From Rhodoferax sp. (GTDB lineage: Bacteria; Pseudomonadota; Gammaproteobacteria; Burkholderiales; Burkholderiaceae_C), in contig JALNWC010000011.1 of assembly GCA_023231075.1 (NCBI GenBank), positions 1 to 18,732 of the forward strand: DNA of 18,732 nucleotides. The letters run 5' to 3'. The translations under genes were made by a program, and so were the position numbers. Shown here in pieces: positions 1 to 7,109 of this stretch (within the stretch, counting starts at the first letter, position 1; each line of letters starts with the position of its first letter). The notes beneath the pieces were generated by a model. That model saw nothing but the letters and a program-made list of their open reading frames with translations. It searched no databases and was not told where the DNA came from.

Positions 1-37
1 ATTCAGGTCGCAAGTCTGGGGTTCATGGAGCGCTTAC
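1..37 (-). mobile_element. IS66-family element, terminal inverted repeat (element extends left of window)
   Basis: Read on the minus strand from base 37, the sequence begins GTAAGCGCTCCA, then two bases, then AACCCCAG. GTAAGCG is the hallmark terminus of IS66-family elements. The same terminus occurs at 18624 on the plus strand and matches this one at 20 of 22 positions, differing only at bases 13-14. The element body lies beyond base 1. Because the other terminus lies next to a transposase 3' end and this one does not, this is probably the end upstream of the transposase genes. The 8 bases next to it (CTGCGGTC, 38-45) would be one copy of the usual 8-bp target duplication. Confidence 0.8.
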
Positions 38-155
38 CTGCGGTCTTGTCGATCACCAGCCCGTTGACTGGATTCGTCTCATGCAGAAAGTAGCTAAATG
101 ATGCGTGCTGAATCTTTTCCAGTTCGGCATCGTCGGTTAGTTTTATGCTACTCAT
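38..155 (-). pseudogene. glycoamylase-like protein, 5' fragment cut by IS66
   Basis: An ATG at 155 opens a frame whose first 39 residues include EKIQHASFSYFLHETNPVNG followed by LVIDKTA. This resembles the N-terminal part of the glycoamylase-like (GH144/PF10091-type) domain, where an IQ..tF.YF...np.nGLv.D pattern precedes the catalytic barrel. The native reading ends at base 38, where the IS66 terminus begins; translation would run on into the IS and stop at 3-5. The gene is therefore interrupted after about 40 codons and should be inactive unless the rest resumes beyond the IS. Its ATG overlaps the stop of a 23-codon ORF as ATGA. Family recognition rests on a short stretch, so the name is moderately sure and the interruption is clearer. 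Confidence 0.6.
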
Positions 156-223
156 GGTTCCACCAGACCTGCGGCTGCCAGATAAGCTTGACTCGTGGTC
201 CTAACGTTCTTCGGTTCGATCAT
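152..223 (-). CDS. 23-codon ORF between two gene fragments, doubtful
   Basis: ATG at 223 to TGA at 152 encodes 23 residues ending SQAYLAAAGLVEP. Its start overlaps the stop of the MBL-nuclease fragment as ATGA, and its stop overlaps the ATG of the glycoamylase-like fragment in the same way. It is too short to assign to a family. It may be the surviving 3' tail of the damaged upstream gene rather than a gene of its own. The double stop/start overlap is the only positive evidence for translation. Confidence 0.25.
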   Translation of the reverse strand: MIEPKNVRTTSQAYLAAAGLVEP

Positions 224-398
224 GGATTTCCTCGTCCGTTGTCCGGCGGGTCCTCGTCAAACGGCTTGCGGTTTCGCAATAGCGCATCCCGTCCGCCCTG
301 CTCCATGCCGCAGTCGATCAGGAAACAAACTGGCTCCCTCTCGAAAAGATAACAGGAACCCGTCACTTCGCGTACGCCCCCGGGAAGGTGAGTTTCAC
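220..398 (-). pseudogene. MBL-fold/beta-CASP nuclease-like gene, frameshifted 5' fragment
   Basis: A GTG at 398 overlaps the amidotransferase stop as GTGA and begins V-K-L-T-F, like the usual MKLTFLGAVREVTGS start of MBL-fold RNA-processing exonucleases. That frame soon stops. The neighbouring frame continues with GVREVTGSCYL, then FLIDCGMEQGG, then RNRKPFDEDP, which is the continuation of the same family's N-terminus. The frame change falls in a CCCGGGGG run at about 377-384, so one base appears gained or lost there, or it is a sequencing error. The similarity ends at about base 240, before the zinc-binding HxHxDH motif. The catalytic domain is absent, so this is a remnant. Confidence 0.65.
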
Positions 399-1132
399 GC
401 TGCACCGCGCCTGCTGGCGTTGCCCGACCAGGGGTAGCCGCCAGCAGTCGCCAGCCGATCAAGCAGTTCTTGCATGGCGCGATTGATGGCGTCGAACCGG
501 CGCGCGTCTGTAAGCATCGCCTGCGGCGTCTGGATGTTGCGGCCTTCGACGATCTCGTTGGGGCTGTGGGCGGTAATCTGCCGCGCGCTGGCCGGAGTCG
601 TCTCCAAGTGAAACTGCAACCCGACGACTCGCTCATCGTAAACGAAGGCCTGATTCGCGCAGCCGGTGCTACGTGCGACGTGCACCGCGCCGGCCGGGAT
701 ATCGAAGGTATCTTCGTGCCAGTGAAAAACTTCGATCCGCCGGGGAAATGCGGCAAACAGTCCGTTCCCGGACGCGGCCTCCGTCGTTTCGACCGGAAAC
801 CAGCCGATCTCCTTGTCGGTATTGGCATACACCTTGGCACCGAGCACGTCGGCGATGAGCTGCGCCCCAAGACAGACGCCGAGCACGCGTCGGCCGGCGG
901 CGATTGCTTGCTCGATGAAACGTTTCTCGTCTACCAGCCACGGATAGTTGGCCTCTTCGTAGATATTCATGGGTCCGCCCATCACCACCAGCAGGTCCAC
1001 TGTTTCGACCGCCGGCAGGAAGTCGCCGCTGTATAAGCGCGTCGCGCTGAGCGTGTGGCCTCCTCGTCGAACCCAGTCCTCGATGCTTCCAAGCCCTTCA
1101 AATGGCACGTGCTGCAAGTAATGTATGTTCAT
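395..1132 (-). CDS. class I glutamine amidotransferase-like protein
   Basis: A 245-residue cytoplasmic protein of the type 1 glutamine amidotransferase (GMP-synthase glutaminase-like) family, which hydrolyses glutamine and delivers ammonia to an acceptor. The triad is visible: nucleophile Cys87 in GVCLGAQ, and His175 and Glu177 in QFHLE. An early VVMGGPMNIYEE motif forms the oxyanion side. No synthetase domain is attached, so the acceptor is unknown; stand-alone members include enzymes acting on glutamylated or amino-acid-like substrates. The ATG at 1132 has a GGAG ribosome site about 8 bases upstream. It sits 66 bp after the small membrane protein gene and is the last intact gene of the long minus-strand run. 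Its stop overlaps the GTG of the broken nuclease gene. Confidence 0.85.
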   Translation of the reverse strand: MNIHYLQHVPFEGLGSIEDWVRRGGHTLSATRLYSGDFLPAVETVDLLVVMGGPMNIYEEANYPWLVDEKRFIEQAIAAGRRVLGVCLGAQLIADVLGAKVYANTDKEIGWFPVETTEAASGNGLFAAFPRRIEVFHWHEDTFDIPAGAVHVARSTGCANQAFVYDERVVGLQFHLETTPASARQITAHSPNEIVEGRNIQTPQAMLTDARRFDAINRAMQELLDRLATAGGYPWSGNASRRGAA

Positions 1133-1198
1133 CGTGTTCTCCAGTTTTTATGGAGCCGTTCATACCCTGCCGCACCGTGTGGGGCGGCTTGCATGGCA

Positions 1199-1606
1199 TC
1201 ACGCCAGACGCCGCACCACCCCGCGCCAGGCAATGGCCACGATCATCACCCACACCAGCGTTCGCAGGCTCATGGCGATCACTGTGCGCTGCTCGTAGGC
1301 TCCGCCGGAATAGACGTGCATGCCGAAAGCCGCGAACGTGAGGGCTGTCGCCGCAGCGATGGAAACAGCCAGCCACACCGCCCAACGTTGCCGCAACCAC
1401 AGCCCGGCGCCGGCGACGACATAGGCGAAGCCCGCCACAAAATTAAACCAGAGCACGAACGGCACATAGTTGCCGGCTGTAGTACGCACTGCCTCGCCAC
1501 CGAACAGGATCGTGCCGCCTTCCTTGATGGTCAGCAGACCGAAGCCAACAGCAACCAGAGAAATCGCCCAGATAAGGGGGCCGCGTTGTTGTTTGGGGGT
1601 ATTCAT
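1199..1606 (-). CDS. small four-helix membrane protein, function unknown
   Basis: A 135-residue hydrophobic protein with about four predicted transmembrane helices: near residues 10-30 (IWAISLVAVGFGLL), 46-68 (YVPFVLWFNFVAGFAYVVAGAG), 73-95 (RWAVWLAVSIAAATALTFAAFG) and 108-130. I recognise no catalytic motif or named family. An AGGAG sequence stands about 8 bases before the ATG at 1606. It lies 56 bp after the cytochrome gene and 66 bp before the amidotransferase gene on the same strand, so it is probably co-transcribed with the efflux genes. A role near the heme protein in the membrane is possible but speculative. Confidence 0.75.
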   Translation of the reverse strand: MNTPKQQRGPLIWAISLVAVGFGLLTIKEGGTILFGGEAVRTTAGNYVPFVLWFNFVAGFAYVVAGAGLWLRQRWAVWLAVSIAAATALTFAAFGMHVYSGGAYEQRTVIAMSLRTLVWVMIVAIAWRGVVRRLA

Positions 1607-1662
1607 GGAATTGCTCCTGTAATGTTGGAAATAGAATCAAGCTGAATCACAGAACAGCGTCC

Positions 1663-2100
1663 TTACTTGCCGTAAAAATGCTCCACAAACGGTTTGCGGA
1701 ATTCGCTGTGGCAGCTGTAGCAACTGGTCTGGAGCTTCTGGAAGACACTGATGACGCCCTGGCCGTCCTTGGCCTTGGCGGCCTTGCCTACCGCCTGCGC
1801 CTGGTCGTGGGTTTCTCCGTCATAGGTCTTGAACTTGCTCATGTTGGTGCCCATGAAACCCATGATGCGCATTTTTTCCGACATCGGCGGCTGGGGATGA
1901 TCGGCGATCATAGGTGCGGTTTTTTCCACCAGTGCCCAGTCCTCGCGAGAAATGCCGTCAGTGATGACCTGCATGTTCTTGCCCAGGTCCTTCATGACCT
2001 TTTGCAGGGCGAGCGGTTCGACGGCTTGCGCGCCGGTTGCGGCGAATAGCAGGCAGGAAGAGACAATGAGATTGAAGATAGTATTGCGGGGGATTTTCAT
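1663..2100 (-). CDS. class II cytochrome c (c'/c556-like), periplasmic
   Basis: A 145-residue secreted heme protein. Residues 1-26 are a signal peptide ending AQA. The single heme-binding CYSCH motif lies near the C-terminus (Cys127, Cys130, His131), the layout of class II c-type cytochromes (four-helix bundle, c'/c556 type). Such proteins act as periplasmic electron carriers or bind small gases. The start at 2100 is chosen over longer in-frame options because it yields the signal peptide, follows an AAGGATGG ribosome site, and begins one base after the stop of the permease gene (TGA-C-ATG). Its place directly behind an ABC exporter is unusual. I cannot tell from sequence whether the distal heme ligand is Met (electron transfer) or the site is open. 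Confidence 0.85.
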   Translation of the reverse strand: MKIPRNTIFNLIVSSCLLFAATGAQAVEPLALQKVMKDLGKNMQVITDGISREDWALVEKTAPMIADHPQPPMSEKMRIMGFMGTNMSKFKTYDGETHDQAQAVGKAAKAKDGQGVISVFQKLQTSCYSCHSEFRKPFVEHFYGK

Positions 2101-2101
2101 G

Positions 2102-3229
2102 TCAGACCATCCTTTTTTGGAAACGAAGCGAACTAATGAGCAAAAGCGCGGTGCCCAGCACCGCCAGGGCGGCGAACTGGGGCCACAGGATTTCCAAGTC
2201 GCTGCCCTTGAGAAAGATGTCACGGATGATGACCAGGAAGTAACGCAGCGGATTGAAATAGGTGAGCCACTGGGCTGGCTCCGGCATGTTTGAAATCGGA
2301 AACATGAAGCCGGACAGCAGCACCGCCGGGAGGTAGAAGAAAAACGATGACATCAGCGCCTGCTGCTGGGTCTGTGAAATAGTGGAAATAAACAGCCCGA
2401 TGCCGATGGTGGACATCAGGTACAGCCCGGACCCGAGCAGCAGCAAACCCAGGCTGCCTTGGATCGGCACGTTGAACCAGTTAATCCCGATAAAAGTGAC
2501 CACCAGCACATCGATGAAGCTGATCATCACGAAAGGCAGGGTCTTGCCGAGAATCAGTTCGAATGGCCGGATTGGCGTCACCATCAACTGCTCCATAGTG
2601 CCGATCTCGCGTTCGCGCACGATCGCCATGGCGGTGAGCAGCAGGGAGATCAGTAGCACGACCACGGCGATCACGCCGGGGACGTTGTAATAACGGCTCT
2701 TCAAATCGGGGTTGAACCAGGCGCGCGAGCGCAACTCGATGGGGTTGGCCTGCGGCTGCGCCAGTTGGGTCAGCTCACCCGGCACGATGCGCGTGCGGGA
2801 AAACTCCTGGGTGATGCGCTGGGCATAGTCCATCGCCACCGTTCCGGTATTCGAATCGGTGCCGTCGACAATTGTCTGGATCGCCGCCTGACGCCCCGAT
2901 TTCAGGTCGTCGGCGAAGCCGTGGTTGATCTGGATGCCGATGGTGGCCTTGCCCCGGTCGAGCAGTTCGCCCAGCCTTTCAGGTTCGTTGGTGTTGTCCA
3001 CCACGGTGAAATAGCCGGAAGCCGTAAAGCGCTCGATCAGCGCGCGGCTCTGCGGGCTCTTGTCGAGGTCGCACACCGCGGTCTTGATGTGGTCCACGTC
3101 GGTCGTCACAGCGTAACCGAACATAATCAGCTGGATCACCGGCATGACGAAGATCAGCGCCTTCATGCGCGGGTCGCGCAGCACCTGGATGAATTCCTTC
3201 ACCAGTATGCGATAGATTCGTTCCCACAT
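2102..3229 (-). CDS. ABC-2 type permease (YbhR/YhhJ-like), second membrane subunit
   Basis: A 375-residue inner-membrane subunit of an ABC-2 exporter. The N-terminal VKEFIQVLRDPRMKALIFVM stretch leads into a first helix. A large periplasmic segment follows (about 45-175), then five helices, including the conserved MAIVREREIGTMEQLMVTPI coupling segment and the helix pair around LPAVLLSGFMFPISNMP. This is the architecture of E. coli YbhR/YbhS and YhhJ. GGAGG precedes the ATG at 3229, 10 bp after the stop of the first permease. With that permease, the two ATPases, the adaptor and the outer-membrane channel it would form a tripartite pump. The exported substrate cannot be read from sequence; YbhFSR homologues have been linked to drugs, cations and fatty-acid-like compounds. 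Confidence 0.92.
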   Translation of the reverse strand: MWERIYRILVKEFIQVLRDPRMKALIFVMPVIQLIMFGYAVTTDVDHIKTAVCDLDKSPQSRALIERFTASGYFTVVDNTNEPERLGELLDRGKATIGIQINHGFADDLKSGRQAAIQTIVDGTDSNTGTVAMDYAQRITQEFSRTRIVPGELTQLAQPQANPIELRSRAWFNPDLKSRYYNVPGVIAVVVLLISLLLTAMAIVREREIGTMEQLMVTPIRPFELILGKTLPFVMISFIDVLVVTFIGINWFNVPIQGSLGLLLLGSGLYLMSTIGIGLFISTISQTQQQALMSSFFFYLPAVLLSGFMFPISNMPEPAQWLTYFNPLRYFLVIIRDIFLKGSDLEILWPQFAALAVLGTALLLISSLRFQKRMV

Positions 3230-3239
3230 AATGCCTCCG

Positions 3240-4364
3240 TCAGGCCAGTTTTTTTCGGAACTTGCCCAGAGCGACGGCGAACACCACCCCTGCGAACAGT
3301 CCGAGGAAAATCAGGTCGCCCGCCACGAAAGAAGGCGGGCTTGCCTTGAGAAAAATGTTCTTCAGCACCTCGACGAAATAGCGCGCTTGCACCACGTGAG
3401 TGACCACCTGCAAAAAGCGCGGCATGTTGTCGATGGAGTAGAGAAAGCCGGAGAGCAGAAAGGCGGGCAAGAAGGTCACCACCATCGCCAGCTGGCTCGC
3501 CACCAGTTGCGATTTGGCGATGGTGGAAACCATAATGCCGAGGCTCAAGCCCCCCACCAGGAACATCGCGGTGACGCCGAGCAGGAAGAGGAAGCTGCCG
3601 CGCAGCGGCACATCGAACACCCATACCCCCATCGCCACCGAGAACAGCACGTCCAGCACGCCGATCACGAAATAGGGCGCCATTTTGCCGAGGAACAGTT
3701 CGATCGGTTGCACCGGCGTGGCGATCAGCTGTTCCATGGTGCCGCTCTCCCACTCGCGCGAGACGGTAAGCGAGGTGAGCAGCGCGGTGATCACCGTCAT
3801 GATCACGGCGATCAGGCCGGGGATGATGAACCAGCGGCTTTTCAGCTCGGGGTTGTACCAGACCCGCAGGCGGTTATCCACGGCGAGCTCGATCTTGCTG
3901 CCCAGTTGCGCCGTGCTGAAGCGGTTGGTGACGGCCTCGGCGTAGCCCAGGGCGATGGTCGCGGTGTTGGCGTCCGAGCCGTCGGCGAGCAGCTGCACCT
4001 TCGTGGTGCGGCCCTGCTCCAGGTCGCGCGCGAAGTGCCGCGGGATCACCAGCGCCAGGTGCGCGCGGCCCTGGTCGAGCAGCGCGCGAACCTCGGCGTG
4101 ACTTTCCGCCGCGGCCACCACGGAGAAGTAGCTGGAGGCGGGGAAGCCTTCCAGGTAGTTGCGGCTGGCGGCACTCTTGTCCTGATCGTAGACGGCGAGG
4201 TTGAGCGTCTTGATGTCCATGGTGATGGCGTAGCCGAACAGGATCAGCAGGATCAGCGGCATCAGGAACGCCATCGCCAGGGAGCGCGGGTCGCGGATGA
4301 TATGGATGAATTCCTTTTTCACCAGCGCCCACAGGCGTATCGAGGAGAAGCCGGGCTTTCTCAT
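3240..4364 (-). CDS. ABC-2 type permease (YbhS/YhhJ-like), first membrane subunit
   Basis: A 374-residue paralogue of the adjacent permease with the same plan: LVKKEFIHIIRDPRSLAMAF then helix 1, a periplasmic domain at roughly residues 45-185, and five C-terminal helices. The SLTVSREWESGTMEQLIATP segment matches the cytoplasmic coupling region that contacts the ATPase, and LPAFLLSGFLYSIDNMP is the conserved C-terminal motif. Its ATG overlaps the stop of the second ATPase gene as ATGA at 4361-4364, indicating translational coupling and probably matched subunit amounts. The two permeases are expected to form a heterodimer. They are clearly related but diverged, so the duplication is old. Confidence 0.92.
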   Translation of the reverse strand: MRKPGFSSIRLWALVKKEFIHIIRDPRSLAMAFLMPLILLILFGYAITMDIKTLNLAVYDQDKSAASRNYLEGFPASSYFSVVAAAESHAEVRALLDQGRAHLALVIPRHFARDLEQGRTTKVQLLADGSDANTATIALGYAEAVTNRFSTAQLGSKIELAVDNRLRVWYNPELKSRWFIIPGLIAVIMTVITALLTSLTVSREWESGTMEQLIATPVQPIELFLGKMAPYFVIGVLDVLFSVAMGVWVFDVPLRGSFLFLLGVTAMFLVGGLSLGIMVSTIAKSQLVASQLAMVVTFLPAFLLSGFLYSIDNMPRFLQVVTHVVQARYFVEVLKNIFLKASPPSFVAGDLIFLGLFAGVVFAVALGKFRKKLA

Positions 4365-5317
4365 GCGGGCTCTCCCTGCGCGCGCTGGCGGTCATCGAGC
4401 TCGATCAGGGAGACGAACACGTCCTCCAGTGAGGGGGTGACCTGCCTGATGGCCTGCACGGCGAAGCCCTGCTGCGCGAGGAAATCGCTCAGTGCCGAGC
4501 TTGCCGTGGCCGCGTTGCCGACCACGGCGTGCAGGGCGTCGCCGAACAGGGCGGCCTCCTGCACCAGGCCGGAGCCTTCCAGCCGTTCCAGTGCCTCGAA
4601 CGGGCGTTCGACGCGGATCTCCAGAATATCCTCGGGTATCAGGGTCTTGATCTCGGCGGGCTTGCCGTGGGCGATCATCCTGCCGCGGTAGATCAGCGCC
4701 AGTTCGTCGCAGTATTCGGCTTCCTCCATGTAGTGAGTGGTGACGAACACCGTGGTGCCGCGGTGCGACATCTGCGCGATCATGTCCCAGAACTGGCGCC
4801 GCGACAGCGGGTCCACCCCCGAGGTGGGTTCGTCGAGGAACAGGATCGGCGGCTCGTGCAGCACCGCGCAGCCCAGCGCCAGGTGCTGTTTCCAGCCGCC
4901 GACCAGCGATCCGGTGAGATGATTGCGCTTGTCGGTGAGTCCCGCCATCTCCAGCACCCAGTCCTTGCGTTGCTTGCGCTTGTTCCTCTGCACGTTGTAG
5001 ATGCCGGTGTAGAAGTCGATGTTCTCCTCCACGCTGAGGTCGTCGTAGAGGGAGAATTTTTGCGACATGTAGCCGATGTGCCGCTTGATGGTCTCGGACT
5101 CGGTCATGACGTCGAAGCCCGCCACGCGTCCTTCACCGGAACTCGGCAACAGCAGACCGCACAGCATGCGGATGGTGGTGGACTTGCCCGCGCCGTTGGG
5201 ACCGAGAAAGCCGAACACCTGGCCCTTTTCCACGTTGAGCGAGATGCGGTCGACGGCGACGAAATCGCCGAACACCCGGGTCAGGTCGCGCACTTCCACG
5301 GCGAATTCCGCGCTCAT
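4361..5317 (-). CDS. ABC transporter ATPase, second half of a split YbhF
   Basis: A 318-residue nucleotide-binding subunit. Walker A is GPNGAGKS (39-46), the Q-loop lies in YMSQKF, Walker B is ILFLDE (158-163), the D-loop is SGVDP and the H-loop histidine is His195 in TTHYMEEAE. The signature motif, normally LSGGQ, reads LVGGW (138-142), so the serine that contacts ATP is valine. The longer in-frame reading back to 5608 is rejected: the start at 5317 gives the proper N-terminus (FAVEVRDLTRVFGDFVAVD) and overlaps the previous stop as ATGA (5314-5317). In E. coli YbhF this domain and its partner are one fused protein; here they are separate, coupled genes. Confidence 0.92.
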   Translation of the reverse strand: MSAEFAVEVRDLTRVFGDFVAVDRISLNVEKGQVFGFLGPNGAGKSTTIRMLCGLLLPSSGEGRVAGFDVMTESETIKRHIGYMSQKFSLYDDLSVEENIDFYTGIYNVQRNKRKQRKDWVLEMAGLTDKRNHLTGSLVGGWKQHLALGCAVLHEPPILFLDEPTSGVDPLSRRQFWDMIAQMSHRGTTVFVTTHYMEEAEYCDELALIYRGRMIAHGKPAEIKTLIPEDILEIRVERPFEALERLEGSGLVQEAALFGDALHAVVGNAATASSALSDFLAQQGFAVQAIRQVTPSLEDVFVSLIELDDRQRAQGEPA

Positions 5318-6252
5318 GCCGCCGTCTCCTCGTTGCTTCGCGTGACCTGATGGATGAACACGTCCTCCAGCGACGGGGTGATGACGTTTTCGCCCAGCAC
5401 CGAGATGTTGGCCTCGCGCAACGCTGTGCGGGCCTGCTCCGCCTCCGCCTCGTCTGCGGCATAGAGGTGCAGTTTGCCGCCGAACAGGCTCACACGGTTG
5501 GAGCCCAGCCGGCTGGCGAGCGCCTCGCGTGCGACGCGCGGTTGCGCGGTTTCCAGTTCCAGCAGCAGGCCGGGGATGCCTTGCTTGAGTTTCTGCGGCG
5601 TATCGCACTGGATCAGCCGGCCGCGGTGCATCAGGCCGACGCGGGTGCAGCGCTCCGCTTCGTCGAGGTAGGCGGTGGAAACGAAGATCGTCACCCCTTC
5701 CTTGAGCATGGCGTAGAGAATGCGCCAGAAGTCGCGCCGCGACACCGGATCGACGCCGTTGGTGGGCTCGTCGAGGAACAGGATTTCCGGCTTGTGGATG
5801 AGGGCGCAGGCCAGGCCGAGCTTCTGTTTCATGCCGCCGGAAAGGTTGCGCGCCAGGCGCTTTCTGAACGGGGTCAGGTTGGAGAAGCCGAGCAGCCGCT
5901 CTTCCAGCGGCTCGCGCTCGCGCCGCGGTACTTCGTACAGGTCGGCGTAGAAGCGCAGGTTCTCTTCCACCGAGAGATCGCCGTACAGGCCGAAGCGCTG
6001 CGACATGTAGCTGATGCGGGACTTGATTTCCTCTTCGCCGCCCTGGATGGAAAATCCCGCCACGGTCGCACTGCCTTCGCTGGCGGCGAGAATGCCGGTC
6101 AGCAGGCGCATGGTGGTGGTCTTGCCGGCGCCGTCCGGGCCGACCAGGCCGAAGATTTCGCCGCGCCTCACTTCAAGATCGAGCCCGCGCACCGCCCACA
6201 TGTCACCGAAGGCGCGGCCAAGGCCGCTGACCTGAATGGCAATATCGTTCAT
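5314..6252 (-). CDS. ABC transporter ATPase, first half of a split YbhF
   Basis: A 312-residue nucleotide-binding subunit. Walker A is GPDGAGKT (38-45), the signature is the intact LSGGM (137-141), Walker B is ILFLDE (157-162) and the D-loop is NGVDP. The H-loop, usually STHYMDEAE, reads STAYLDEAE, so the switch histidine is replaced by alanine. The partner ATPase has the reverse pattern (intact histidine, altered signature serine), which suggests an asymmetric heterodimer with one degenerate site. The ATG at 6252 overlaps the HD-GYP gene's stop as ATGA, and its own stop overlaps the next ATPase in the same manner. It works with the adjacent ABC-2 permeases in export. Confidence 0.93.
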   Translation of the reverse strand: MNDIAIQVSGLGRAFGDMWAVRGLDLEVRRGEIFGLVGPDGAGKTTTMRLLTGILAASEGSATVAGFSIQGGEEEIKSRISYMSQRFGLYGDLSVEENLRFYADLYEVPRREREPLEERLLGFSNLTPFRKRLARNLSGGMKQKLGLACALIHKPEILFLDEPTNGVDPVSRRDFWRILYAMLKEGVTIFVSTAYLDEAERCTRVGLMHRGRLIQCDTPQKLKQGIPGLLLELETAQPRVAREALASRLGSNRVSLFGGKLHLYAADEAEAEQARTALREANISVLGENVITPSLEDVFIHQVTRSNEETAA

Positions 6253-7109
6253 GGTATTTCTCCGTGTGCGGCGAGCAGGGCTTCGCGGAGAGGCTTGCGG
6301 GCAATCGCGGCGACGACCTCGGGGTCGAAACGGCTGCCCGCAGCCTGGGCGATGATGTTCAGCGCCTGGTCCGCGCTGACGCCACGGCGGTAGCTGCGGT
6401 TGCTTCCGAGGGCGTCGAAAGCATCGGCCACCGCGATAATGCGCGCCGCGAGGGGGATGTCCGTGCCGCGCAGCCCGTCGGGGTAACCGCGGCCGTCAAA
6501 GCGTTCGTGGTGATGACGCACCGCCATGGCATGGCGCCGCAACTGTGGGATGGAGCGGAGAATGTCCGCGCCGGCGGCGGGGTGTTTCTGCACCACGGCG
6601 AATTCTTCGCTGGTGAGATGCTCCGGTTTGGTCAGGATGTGGTCGGGGATCCCGATCTTGCCCAGATCGTGCAGTAGCGCCGCCTCGCTAACCGAATCCA
6701 CCTCGGCTTCCGGCAAGCCCATGGCCCCGGCAATCAAGCGGGTGTAATGCGCCACCCTGCGTCCGTGCCCCCCTGTATAGACGTCCTTGAGCGAGAGGGC
6801 GCTATCGTAGGCGAGCAGGACCGATTCATAGCCCTGCCGCTTTTCATTCATCAGCCCGGTGACCAGGCGCCGGTTGGCGCGCAGCAAGGCTGCCCACAAC
6901 GCCATGGTCAGCAGCAGGTAAACAATGCCACGCAGCAACAGGGGGATGAATCCATGGCGATCGGCAATGCCCAGATAAAAGGCCGCTGCCTCGCCCGCCA
7001 CCACTATTACCACACCGGAAAATGCATAGAGCAGCAACGCGTAGCGGTCACGCCGTTGCAGACGCTGCAGCATCTGCCTGTCATGATCGAAGCTGGCTGC
7101 AGGAATCAC
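6249..7109 (-). CDS. membrane-anchored HD-GYP cyclic-di-GMP phosphodiesterase
   Basis: A 286-residue protein with two N-terminal transmembrane helices (about 24-48 and 53-78) and a cytoplasmic HD-GYP domain from about 95. Metal and catalytic residues are present: His147-Asp148 with Lys151 (HDLGK), His176, the HHE triplet at 200-202, DGRGYP with GYP at 208-210, and Asp229. It should therefore be an active c-di-GMP phosphodiesterase. No separate sensory domain is visible; the short membrane part may sense or contact a partner. The start is GTG at 7109, overlapping the adaptor stop as GTGA (7106-7109). Its stop overlaps the first ATPase start, so it is translated as an integral member of the exporter operon. 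I know of no established role for HD-GYP proteins inside Ybh-type pumps. Confidence 0.93.
   Translation of the reverse strand: MIPAASFDHDRQMLQRLQRRDRYALLLYAFSGVVIVVAGEAAAFYLGIADRHGFIPLLLRGIVYLLLTMALWAALLRANRRLVTGLMNEKRQGYESVLLAYDSALSLKDVYTGGHGRRVAHYTRLIAGAMGLPEAEVDSVSEAALLHDLGKIGIPDHILTKPEHLTSEEFAVVQKHPAAGADILRSIPQLRRHAMAVRHHHERFDGRGYPDGLRGTDIPLAARIIAVADAFDALGSNRSYRRGVSADQALNIIAQAAGSRFDPEVVAAIARKPLREALLAAHGEIP

Noticed and set aside
2101..2223. Longer N-terminus for the cytochrome
   Set aside because: It would read through the end of the permease gene and bury the signal peptide; the ATG at 2100 has a ribosome site and yields a proper signal sequence.
3231..4691. 486-codon plus-strand frame opposite the permease and ATPase genes
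   Set aside because: Low-complexity His/Gln/Glu/Arg-rich product typical of the antisense of GC-rich coding DNA; the minus-strand genes have complete family motifs and coupled starts.
5317..5608. Upstream in-frame extension of the second ATPase
   Set aside because: The extra residues are Arg/Pro-rich out-of-frame reading of the preceding ATPase; the ATG at 5317 gives the family N-terminus and an ATGA overlap.
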